Assembly (NCBI RefSeq): GCF_002257665.1
Contig: NZ_MQWB01000001.1
Span: 3,545,119 to 3,609,118, forward strand
Reading direction: 5' to 3'
Source: Rubricoccus marinus
GTDB taxonomy: Bacteria > Bacteroidota > Rhodothermia > Rhodothermales > Rubricoccaceae
Length of the DNA: 64,000 nt
The notes beneath the pieces are model-generated. The model made no database searches, had not been told where the DNA came from, and saw only the letters and a program-made list of their open reading frames with translations. Of the stretch, positions 27,085 through 34,411 are shown in pieces (position 1 is the first letter of the stretch; each line of letters begins with the position of its first letter). The position numbers were made by a program, and so were the translations under genes.

Positions 27085-28704
27085 ATGGACCTCTCCGAGC
27101 TCCCCCCCCTTCCCGACGACGAGCCGCCGCGCCCTCTCCGCATCGACGACGAGGGGCACGATTTCTCGCTCGCGCAGCTGACCGGTGGCAACCGCCAGAG
27201 GCGGCCCGCGAAGGTCACGCCGCTGCGCGAGCAGGCCGGCCGGATGCCGCCTCAGGCCGTGGACGTGGAGCAGGCCGTGCTCGGCGCGCTCCTCATCGAA
27301 CGGGACGCAATCCCGAAGGCCATCGAAGTCCTCCCTGCGGATTCGTTCTACGACTCCCGGCACGAGAAAATCTACGGGGCCATCCAGGCCCTCTTCGAAC
27401 GCGCCAACCCGGTCGACCTCGTCACCTTGAGCGAGGAACTCAAGCGCCGCGGCGATTACGACGCCATCGGCGGGTACTACCTCACGGAGCTCACCACGCG
27501 CGTCGCGAGTGCCGCCAACGTGGAGTACCACGCGCGGATCATCGCGGAGAAGAGCCTCTTGCGGAAGCTCATCACCACGATGACCGGCGTGGTCGGCGAG
27601 GCGTTCGAGACCACGACGGACGCGTTCGACCTCTTGGACCGCGCCGAGCGCGAGATCTTTCAGATCTCGGAGTCGCAGCTCCGCAAGGGTGCCGTCAGCA
27701 TGATGAGCGTCGTGAAGGACACGCTCACGCACCTCGAAAGCATCCATGGACAGGAGCAGGGCGTGACCGGCGTGCCCTCTGGGTTCACGTCATTGGACGC
27801 GATGACCGGCGGCTGGCAGAACTCGGACATGGTCGTGATCGCGGCCCGCCCGTCAATGGGCAAGACCGCTCTCTCTCTCGCGGTCACGCGTAACGCCGCG
27901 CTGCACCCTGAGAAGCCGACCGGCGTCGCGTACTTCTCCCTCGAGATGAGCGCGCAGCAGTTGGCGCAGCGTCTCCTTACCTCCGAGGCGCGTGTAGACG
28001 CCCAGGCCGCCCGTACCGGCCGCCTGCATGACGACGACTGGCCCAAGCTCGCGCGCGCCGCAGGCCGCCTCTCGGCCGCCAACATCTTTATTGACGACAC
28101 CCCGGGCCTCGGCATCTTGGAGCTCCGCGCCAAGTGCCGGCGCCTCAAGGCTGAGCACGATATCGGCATCGTGATCGTGGACTACCTCCAGCTCATGCAC
28201 GGCACGGCGCAGACCAAGGGCTCCAACCGCGAGCAGGAGATCGCGCAGATCAGCCGAAGCCTGAAGGGCCTCGCGAAAGAGCTCAACGTGCCCGTGCTCG
28301 CGCTGTCTCAGCTCTCGCGCGCCGTCGAGTCCCGCCCGGACAAGCGCCCGATGCTCTCCGACCTCCGCGAGTCCGGCTCTATCGAGCAGGACGCAGACGT
28401 GGTGATGTTCATCTACCGCGCCGAGCGCTACGGCATCACCGTGGACGAGAACGGCAACTCCACCGAAGGGCTCGGCGAGCTCATCATCGGCAAGCAGCGC
28501 AACGGCCCGATTGGCACGGCCAAGGTGGCGTTCGTGAACCAGTTCGCGCGCTTCGAGAACTTGACCAGCTACGTAGCCGCCGATCCGTACGGCGGAGGTG
28601 ACCCCGGTTATGGCGCCGCGCCCTACGGCGACGCCCCCTACGGCGGTGGAGACGGCTCCGGCCCTCCTCCACTCCCGCCGCCCGCGACCGACGCGCCGTT
28701 CTAG
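27085..28704 (+). CDS. dnaB: Replicative DNA helicase DnaB
   Basis: 539 residues. A variable N-terminal tail (1-55) holds the only iterated-motif copy (NRQRRP). It is followed by the DnaB N-domain (AVDVEQAVLGALLIE), a linker helix, and the RecA-type domain with Walker A ARPSMGKTAL (about 254-263), DYLQLM Walker B and the arginine-finger region. A Gly/Tyr/Pro-rich tail (about 500-539) is unusual. The TAG stop runs straight into CCTCTGGCG. Confidence 0.97.
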   Translation: MDLSELPPLPDDEPPRPLRIDDEGHDFSLAQLTGGNRQRRPAKVTPLREQAGRMPPQAVDVEQAVLGALLIERDAIPKAIEVLPADSFYDSRHEKIYGAIQALFERANPVDLVTLSEELKRRGDYDAIGGYYLTELTTRVASAANVEYHARIIAEKSLLRKLITTMTGVVGEAFETTTDAFDLLDRAEREIFQISESQLRKGAVSMMSVVKDTLTHLESIHGQEQGVTGVPSGFTSLDAMTGGWQNSDMVVIAARPSMGKTALSLAVTRNAALHPEKPTGVAYFSLEMSAQQLAQRLLTSEARVDAQAARTGRLHDDDWPKLARAAGRLSAANIFIDDTPGLGILELRAKCRRLKAEHDIGIVIVDYLQLMHGTAQTKGSNREQEIAQISRSLKGLAKELNVPVLALSQLSRAVESRPDKRPMLSDLRESGSIEQDADVVMFIYRAERYGITVDENGNSTEGLGELIIGKQRNGPIGTAKVAFVNQFARFENLTSYVAADPYGGGDPGYGAAPYGDAPYGGGDGSGPPPLPPPATDAPF

Positions 28705-28734
28705 CCTCTGGCGTCAGCAGGTAGCGCCAGAGGC
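28704..28734. terminator. Two-way terminator made from a spaced motif pair
   Basis: GCCTCTGGCG (28704-28713) pairs with CGCCAGAGGC (28725-28734) around an 11-base loop, between the convergent dnaB and lipoprotein genes. Confidence 0.65.
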
Positions 28735-28737
28735 GTT

Positions 28738-29412
28738 CTAGCGCGACGCTCGGTTTGACCGTACTGGGTCAGCAAGGCCGTTCGTGTCCGTGTCATCAAT
28801 AATGACAGATTGAGCTGTAGCGCCGAGGAGCCTCTTGCGGAACGTGCCGAGGTCGCGCTCCCCTACGCCGAGGTCGGTCCCCTGCACCTCTTGGTAGAAA
28901 GGGCCACGGTCCGTCTCGATGCGGAAGTAGATCTCGTAGGACGCGATGTCTACATCTCCGCGGTTCAGAGCGCGGTACTCAACTGTCACAAACGAGCTGT
29001 CCTGTGTGAACGGCTCGTTGGTAAAGCCGAGAACTTCCGCGCCGAAGTCTGGATCGGTTGACGTACCGTTGTCGTCATCTTCCTCGCGGAGGAAGACCGT
29101 TGCACGTGTCATAGCGCCATCGCGCACCGCTACTGTAACGGTACCCGGATCATAGCCCACACGCGTCGCCGTGAGCGTATACGTCCCGACGAGAGCCGCG
29201 TTGATGGTGAACTGCCCGTCAGCGTCGGCAGTAATGGCATCCGTGGCAGGGCTCGTGGTAATCCCAGCGCTGGGAATGGGCGCTCCTGTATCGAAGTCGA
29301 TCACGGTTCCCTGAATAGAACCAAAGCGTTCGATGTCGACGACACCGTCTTTACATGCGCTCAGCGTGAGAGCGAGGGTGCAGACCAAACCGAAGAGTAA
29401 AACGGAGCGCAT
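28738..29412 (-). CDS. Lipoprotein with carboxypeptidase-regulatory-like domain
   Basis: 224 residues from the ATG at 29412. Lipobox TLSAC, then a beta-sandwich of the CarboxypepD_reg type (SIQGTVIDFDTGAPIPSAGI, then DGQFTINAALVGTYTLTATRVGYDP) at about 30-105. A second beta domain (about 125-224) starts AEVLGFTNEPFT. It is the last minus-strand gene after the curli structural genes, about 50 bp downstream of the CsgH-like gene, and may belong to the same transcript. Surface anchoring or fibre contact is possible but not shown. Confidence 0.65.
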   Translation of the reverse strand: MRSVLLFGLVCTLALTLSACKDGVVDIERFGSIQGTVIDFDTGAPIPSAGITTSPATDAITADADGQFTINAALVGTYTLTATRVGYDPGTVTVAVRDGAMTRATVFLREEDDDNGTSTDPDFGAEVLGFTNEPFTQDSSFVTVEYRALNRGDVDIASYEIYFRIETDRGPFYQEVQGTDLGVGERDLGTFRKRLLGATAQSVIIDDTDTNGLADPVRSNRASR

Positions 29413-29460
29413 CAATGTCGGTGGGATGTAGAGATCGGAATGTACCGACCGGGTTGAACA

Positions 29461-29835
29461 CTACCGAACCATCCGCTCAAATGACTCCGTCGTGGTTTGG
29501 CCACTCGCCCATGTCACGACGAGTTCGGCCGTCACGTGGTCGCCAGAGGCCGTGTTCGTACGGCTCACCGAGAGGGTGTCCGTGGTACCGCCAGTCAAGT
29601 CAAAGCGGCCAGACTGGACGGAACGCGATGTCCCGCTCGCCCCGGACTTCAGCGCCGTGAGTGTGTAAGCGCCTTGCGCTGGGCCTCTGGCGAGGACGTG
29701 GAACGCGTAACCGCTGCCTGTTTCCGTTACGCCGAGTGCGACTGCGCCTTCAGGAGTGCTCGCGGTACTCGCGCAAGCAACAAAGGCGAGCATAGTTGCT
29801 AAGGTGATCGCGTTCATGCGTTTAACGGCGCTCAA
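29461..29835 (-). CDS. csgH: CsgH-like curli assembly protein (lipoprotein signal)
   Basis: 124 residues. After a signal with lipobox-like AFVAC (Cys21) comes a single beta-sandwich domain of about 95 residues: YAFHVLARGPAQGAYTL, then GASGTSRSVQSGRFDLTGG and TLSVSRTN. The GTSxxxQxGxFxL pattern resembles CsgH, the periplasmic curlin chaperone known mainly from Alphaproteobacteria, which inhibits premature fibrillation. I used the start at 29835, overlapping the curlin stop by 14 bp, because it adds the Lys/Arg needed for export; an ATG at 29817 is the alternative. Family assignment is from memory of the pattern. Confidence 0.6.
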   Translation of the reverse strand: MSAVKRMNAITLATMLAFVACASTASTPEGAVALGVTETGSGYAFHVLARGPAQGAYTLTALKSGASGTSRSVQSGRFDLTGGTTDTLSVSRTNTASGDHVTAELVVTWASGQTTTESFERMVR

Positions 29836-30370
29836 CCATCACTTGCATTCCACTGCCTCGTTGCTGGATCGACGCCGGCTTGAGGCCCTGTCCGACAACC
29901 TGAAAGGCCTGATTTGCGTCGCCGTACTGTTGTAGGGAGTGAACCTCACCGCTCACGCGGTCAGAGAGCAACGTGTACTGATTGCCTGTACCTGCCTGGA
30001 TGGACTCGGGCCCGAGGACATTGCCGTCGCCGATAACATCGGCCACAAACTCGTTGTAGCTGCCGATCTGGCTGAGTTGGAACTGGTTGGAGTTCCCATC
30101 GATGAATAGGCCCAGTCTGTTGCCGATGCCTTGTTGCGTAAGGTCGACCCTGTTATCCGCTCCTTCTTGCGTGATCGCGGCGACGTTCGTTGCAGGCGAA
30201 ACGCCAGCGGTGGCAGTGTTCAGTGCGCTTTGTGCGTTGACAGCACCGGAACCGATGACGACATCGGTGGAGACACCGAACGTTGATCCGGCCTGCTCCA
30301 CGAATACCTCAGACTGGGCCGAAGCGGTGGCAGCAAGGGCGAACAGGAGAAGGGGCAGAAGGCGGGTCAT
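29822..30370 (-). CDS. CsgB-like minor curlin (nucleator candidate)
   Basis: 182 residues with a signal peptide (1-18, ATASA). From about residue 63 there are curlin-type repeats: AAITQEGADNRVDLTQQGIGN, then FQLSQIGSYNEFVADVIGDGN. They spread out toward the end (SIQQRGSGMQVMVERR). The last repeat ends in Arg residues, as in E. coli CsgB, whose basic final repeat anchors it to the cell surface. A nucleator role is therefore plausible. It lies 168 bp downstream of the giant curlin. Confidence 0.75.
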   Translation of the reverse strand: MTRLLPLLLFALAATASAQSEVFVEQAGSTFGVSTDVVIGSGAVNAQSALNTATAGVSPATNVAAITQEGADNRVDLTQQGIGNRLGLFIDGNSNQFQLSQIGSYNEFVADVIGDGNVLGPESIQAGTGNQYTLLSDRVSGEVHSLQQYGDANQAFQVVGQGLKPASIQQRGSGMQVMVERR

Positions 30371-30442
30371 CTGAGCGTAGTCGAGTGTGCATCTATTAAG
30401 TCCAACGTAAGCGCCACTTGTTTTCCAGTAATGTGCCTAGAC

Positions 30443-30460
30443 GCCTCTGGCGCCAGAGGC
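30443..30460. repeat. Perfect 18-bp palindrome in the 3' region of the giant curlin
   Basis: Part of a structured stretch (30443-30535) downstream of the gene that resembles the region after the neighbouring curlin gene. Confidence 0.95.
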
Positions 30461-30482
30461 CCCGCAATGCGAGGCGTGACGC

Positions 30483-30530
30483 CAGAGGCCGGAAGGCGTG
30501 CCGCCGGGCCGCGAGGTACGGCTTGGCGGC
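30483..30530 (-). terminator. Imperfect hairpin downstream of the giant curlin gene
   Basis: GCCGCC..CCG and CGG..GGCGGC pair around about 7 bases directly after the gene stop (minus strand). It has the same layout as the element at 32404-32438. Confidence 0.5.
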
Positions 30531-30537
30531 GGGAGTG

Positions 30538-32274
30538 CTAGTTTTGCGTAATGGTAGAGGTGTTGCTGCTGCCCACCACCTGCACGTCGGCCATGTTGCC
30601 CGTGCCCGTCTGCATCACGTTGATGGTGTTGGAGCTACCCTCGACGTAGAGGCCGGCATTGCCTTGCGGGCCGAGCGCCCCAGCAACAGAGTTGCCCGTG
30701 CCGTCCTGATCGATCGTGATCATGTTCGACTCGCTGCCGTTGGCCATGTAGCCGCGGAACGAGTTGCCCGAGCCGTCCTGATCGATGTCGACCGTGTTGA
30801 AGCTCACGCCACCGCCGGGGGCGGGGGGCGTGCCGCGGGCGTTCATGACCGCCGAGTTGTCGCTACCGATTTGGTCGATCGTGACGAGGTTGTCGTCACC
30901 CCAGATCTCGTAGGCGGCGTTGTTGTCGTCGCCGTCCTGGAGTACGGTAACATCGTTGTCGTTACCACTCATCGTGAGGCGAGCACTGTTGTCGTCGCCG
31001 AGCTGGTCGAGGTCGGTGAAGTTGCGGTCACCATCCTGGTTGATCCCTGGGTTGAGCGTGCCGAAGCCGTTGACATGTGCTTCGTTGCCCGAGCCCACCT
31101 GGTCGAGGTCGGCGACGTTCGCAAGGCCGTCCTGCCGGACGCCGGCGAAGTTCTCAGCACCTTCCTGCCGGACGTCCGCGTCGTTGGAAGTACCAATCTG
31201 ATCGACGAACGCCTCGTTCGAGCCAGCGAAGGAGCTACCAACGATGGCGGCTCCCTGGTTGATGGTTGCGTCGTTGCTGCTTCCGTCCTGGGTAACGAAC
31301 GCTTCGTTGGTGAAGCTCTCGCTTTCGGCAGCAGCACCGAGGCTGGCACCCTGGTTGACCGTTGCGTCGTTGTCGCTACCGTCCTGCTCAATCTCTGCGA
31401 GGTTTCCCTGGCCTTCAGCGCCAACGAAGGCACCTGCCGCCACACCCTGGTTGACGGTCGCGTCGTTGTCGCTGCCGTCTTGGTCGATTACAGCGGTGTT
31501 GCCTTCAGCTTCAGAACCAGCCAAGAAGCCACCGGCGACGCCCTGGTTCACCGTAGCGGTGTTGAAGTTACCAGCCTGGATGGTAGAAGCGGAGTTGTTG
31601 TCGGAGTCCGCCCCCGCAAGGCCAGCGTCAACGCCCTGGCGGACGGTCACGTCATTGTTGTCGCCGGAGATCTCGGAGGTGGCGCTGTTGCCGTCGCCGT
31701 CCTGGTCAATGTCGACATCGTTGGCCGAACCGGTGATGTAAACGCCCGAGACGCCGTAGACGGTACCGACGTTGTTGTCAGAGCCAGCCTGGTCCACGGT
31801 CACGACGTTGTCGTCGCCCGAGATGTCCACGTCGGCGTCCTGACCGGAGCCTTCCTGGTTGATGTCGACGTCGTTGTCAAAGTTAGGGCCGCGCTGGATG
31901 TCGACGAAGGCGCGCTGGTTATCGCCGTTCTGGGTGACGTCCACGAGGTTTCGATCGCCCGTGAGCTCGACGCGGGTGAGGCTGTTGCCACCCGTGGCTG
32001 CGCCGGCGTCGCCGCCGGTCTGAGTCACGTTGGTGATGTTCTCGTTGCCGGAGGACATCGTCTGGACGCCCTTATGGGAGTAGCCGTCCTGGGTGATAAC
32101 GGTCTCGTTGTCATCACCGATCTGCGTGATGGCGCCTTCATGCTGGGCGCCTGCCTGGGTGACGGTGGCGTCGTTGTCGGCGCCGGTCTGGGCCGTGGTG
32201 GCCGTATTGCTCTGCGCCTGAGCGCTGACCGTGAGGCCGAACGCAAGAGCGAAAGCGAGAAGGAAGCGGTTCAT
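30538..32274 (-). CDS. Giant Asp-rich curlin-repeat protein (CsgA-like)
   Basis: 578 residues from the ATG at 32274, with signal peptide MNRFLLAFALAFGLTVSAQA. Almost the entire mature protein is curlin-type repeats of about 20-25 residues with the pattern (V/I)xQxGxxNxA: ATVTQAGAQHEGAITQIGDDN, then DIDQDGDGNSATSEISGDNN. I estimate more than 20 repeats; E. coli CsgA has 5. Asp is abundant next to Gln/Asn/Gly, unlike classical curlins. Three units carry a longer insert (VNQGVAGGFLAGSEAEGN-type). It ends VVGSSNTSTITQN, shared with the gene upstream. Probably a main fibre subunit, secreted by CsgG. Confidence 0.9.
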   Translation of the reverse strand: MNRFLLAFALAFGLTVSAQAQSNTATTAQTGADNDATVTQAGAQHEGAITQIGDDNETVITQDGYSHKGVQTMSSGNENITNVTQTGGDAGAATGGNSLTRVELTGDRNLVDVTQNGDNQRAFVDIQRGPNFDNDVDINQEGSGQDADVDISGDDNVVTVDQAGSDNNVGTVYGVSGVYITGSANDVDIDQDGDGNSATSEISGDNNDVTVRQGVDAGLAGADSDNNSASTIQAGNFNTATVNQGVAGGFLAGSEAEGNTAVIDQDGSDNDATVNQGVAAGAFVGAEGQGNLAEIEQDGSDNDATVNQGASLGAAAESESFTNEAFVTQDGSSNDATINQGAAIVGSSFAGSNEAFVDQIGTSNDADVRQEGAENFAGVRQDGLANVADLDQVGSGNEAHVNGFGTLNPGINQDGDRNFTDLDQLGDDNSARLTMSGNDNDVTVLQDGDDNNAAYEIWGDDNLVTIDQIGSDNSAVMNARGTPPAPGGGVSFNTVDIDQDGSGNSFRGYMANGSESNMITIDQDGTGNSVAGALGPQGNAGLYVEGSSNTINVMQTGTGNMADVQVVGSSNTSTITQN

Positions 32275-32350
32275 GCTTTGGGGAATTGAGTGGTACTGAG
32301 TGCGTGAAACGGTCACGCGGTCCGGTGGCAGGAGAGTTGTAGGTGCCCGC

Positions 32351-32368
32351 GCCTCTGGCGCCAGAGGC
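32351..32368. repeat. Perfect 18-bp palindrome between two curlin genes
   Basis: The only copy of the iterated motif between about 30,490 and 34,745. Confidence 0.95.
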
Positions 32369-32403
32369 CCCGCGGTGCGAGGCGCGGCATATCGCCAAAG
32401 GCA

Positions 32404-32438
32404 GCCGCCGGGCCGCGATGGTGCGGCCCGGCGGCGGG
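32404..32438 (-). terminator. Strong GC hairpin after the 265-residue curlin gene
   Basis: CCGCCGGGCCGC pairs with GCGGCCCGGCGG around GATGGT, about 5 bp after the stop codon on the minus strand. There is no T-run, so it may attenuate transcription or stabilise the mRNA 3' end rather than fully terminate. Confidence 0.6.
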
Positions 32439-32442
32439 GGTG

Positions 32443-33240
32443 TTAGTTCTGAGTGATCGTTGAGGTGTTGTTGTCGCCGACGACGCTGACGCCTGCCCGG
32501 TGGAAGTTGCCCGTCTGGGACACAGAGACCGTGTTGAGGTCGCCATCTACCAAGAGGAAGCCTGTACCAGCTTGACCATCGCGACCGGCAATGTTCTGGT
32601 CGCCGTCTTGAATGATCGTGATCAGGTTGTCGGAACCGCCAGCCATGACGTTCGCCCTGTTCTTGAATCCTTCCTGGTTCACCACGTAGTCATTAGAGTT
32701 TGGCAGACTCAATGCGTCGTTCGAAGCCGAGTCAAACCCACGGATGTTCATCTCGTTTTGGTCGCCAACCTGGTCGACATCTGCAGTGCCATCATTCCCC
32801 GACACGCCTACGTTAGCACTGTTATCGTCTCCATCCTGAACCACATCCGTTTGGTTTCTTGAGCCGATAGTGGTAGTGGCAGCTTCGTTGGCCGACCCCT
32901 CCTGATATACGCCTACCGCATTACCATCGCCCACAGACCTAATACCAGGCTTGGCATTACCAGGAGCCACGTTTCGTGCATGGTTGAGCGAACCGTTCTG
33001 TTCAATCTTTCCATAGTTGGCATCGCCGTCCTGAATGATGTATGCCTCGTTGCTGTTTCCACCGTACTGATCGACGTACGCCCCTGCCGTGAAGCCCAAA
33101 CCGTTGATGCCGGAGTTGACGCCCGTCTGTTCAATAGTGGCGTAATGGCTGTTTCCGGCTTGCGTGGTTGTTGCGTCGTTCTGAGCATTGGCCGCGCCGG
33201 CGAGGCCAAGCGCAAGGGTGAGTGTGAGGAGGTTTCGCAT
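32443..33240 (-). CDS. Curlin-repeat protein (CsgA-like)
   Basis: 265 residues from the ATG at 33240; signal peptide MRNLLTLTLALGLAGAANA. About ten curlin-type repeats follow: ATIEQTGVNSGINGLGF, YIIQDGDANYGKIEQNGSLN, VVQDGDDNSANVGVSGND. The C-terminus VVGDNNTSTITQN is nearly the same as in the 578-residue neighbour, so the two are probably paralogs. No iterated-motif copies lie inside. Predicted secreted amyloid subunit. Confidence 0.9.
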   Translation of the reverse strand: MRNLLTLTLALGLAGAANAQNDATTTQAGNSHYATIEQTGVNSGINGLGFTAGAYVDQYGGNSNEAYIIQDGDANYGKIEQNGSLNHARNVAPGNAKPGIRSVGDGNAVGVYQEGSANEAATTTIGSRNQTDVVQDGDDNSANVGVSGNDGTADVDQVGDQNEMNIRGFDSASNDALSLPNSNDYVVNQEGFKNRANVMAGGSDNLITIIQDGDQNIAGRDGQAGTGFLLVDGDLNTVSVSQTGNFHRAGVSVVGDNNTSTITQN

Positions 33241-33390
33241 GGGAGTTGTGTGTTGGGATGCCCGTATGGGCGAATGAGTTGGTTGTGCGGCCGGATGCCG
33301 CGCCTCGCTGAGGTGACTGCCTCTGGGCCTGCGAGCGGCCATGGTGTTAGGAAAAAGGCAGCCTCTAGCGAGGTCGCCTGCGTGTTGTTC

Positions 33391-33828
33391 TTACGGGAAG
33401 GAGCCGGCGCTCTGGCGCACTAGCACCGTGTTCGAGTGCCCGGTTTGAATGATGTGCGCGACCGCGCCCCCGCCCTGCTGCACAAAAGCGCGGTTGCCAG
33501 AGCCAATCTGGCTCAAGACGATTCGGCTCGCGTCAGTCGAAAGGGCCGATGCCGCTATGCTTTCGTACCCCATCGCATCAAAACCTGCGAGCACGTTGCC
33601 GCTACCACTCTGTAGGATGTCCGCATAGGCGCCGCCACTCTGTTCTAAACGAGCGACGTGGTCCCCTGCGCCCTGCTGCGTGATTTGGGCGTCGCTTCCT
33701 CCCCCTACAGCCACTTGTACGAGTTCCACAGTGTTACGCGAACCCAGCTGATCGACGTAGGCGACAGATTGCGCGCTCGCGGACGAAGCGAGGAGAGAGA
33801 ACACAAATGTTATGATGTTAAGCCTCAT
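33391..33828 (-). CDS. Short curlin-repeat protein (CsgB/CsgA-like)
   Basis: 145 residues from the ATG at 33828; signal peptide MRLNIITFVFSLLASSASA. Five or so repeats: VAYVDQLGSRNTVELVQVA, AQITQQGAGDHVARLEQSGG, VLSQIGSGNRAFVQQGGG. Its C-terminus (HSNTVLVRQSAGSFP) differs from the larger curlins. As the first gene after the long promoter-like gap, it occupies the place that csgB has in the E. coli csgBA operon. Nucleator or minor subunit. Confidence 0.85.
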   Translation of the reverse strand: MRLNIITFVFSLLASSASAQSVAYVDQLGSRNTVELVQVAVGGGSDAQITQQGAGDHVARLEQSGGAYADILQSGSGNVLAGFDAMGYESIAASALSTDASRIVLSQIGSGNRAFVQQGGGAVAHIIQTGHSNTVLVRQSAGSFP

Positions 33829-34411
33829 GCATAACACCCACTGAGGGCGCAAATACCTCCCCTCATCGCATTGATACAGCTGTGCTGTTGGCGATGAGAC
33901 TCTGGGCGGGGAATCTCTAAAAGCGCGTGGTGAACAGGTCCCCGACGTGGGACTCTGCTAGCGAACAGAACCGGGACTACCGCCGTGAGGCGATTGAGTA
34001 GAAGCGGGACCACGAGGGGTCGCGCAGGCCGTCTGCAGGTGGAGGTTGTGCGTCACTTGGGGAAGGGGGGAAGGAGACATGCCAGAGGCAAGTCGTCTAA
34101 TGCAACCTCAAGTGGTGGGGCGGCGGGGCCGCCTTGAGCTGCGATGTCAGCCGGAAGGGCTCCGCAAATAGGCTCCCTGAAAAGCCCATGCCAGCCGCGA
34201 CGTGGTCCTAACTAATGACCGCGAGGGGAAACAAACCGTACCGCTCAAAAAAAATGAATGCGCCACGCTTTCAGCGCACATAGGCGACCCTGAGGCTTCA
34301 AAAACCGCAGATCCTAACGGCCATTTTGTCAATCACAACTCAGCCCTCTGCCCTCTCTACTCCACTCTCCCCAGGGATATCTGTGGCGTATCCGCTGCTA
34401 CCCCCACTTGC
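33829..34411. promoter_or_regulatory. 583-bp gene-free region, probable curli promoter/control region
   Basis: No credible gene lies between csgG and the first curlin gene. The stretch 34195-34345 is clearly richer in A/T than the genome average, with TAATGACC, a run of eight A at 34248-34255, and TTTTGTCAATCACAA. The region nearer the curlin start (33831-33870) also has AT-rich segments. It is long enough for a regulated promoter driving the minus-strand structural genes. I cannot point to a definite binding site. Confidence 0.45.

Noticed and set aside
30418-32289. 623-residue plus-strand frame opposite the giant curlin
   Set aside because: Mirror frame of the repetitive, GC-rich curlin gene; no signal peptide, no known domain, Val/Arg-rich composition typical of shadow frames.
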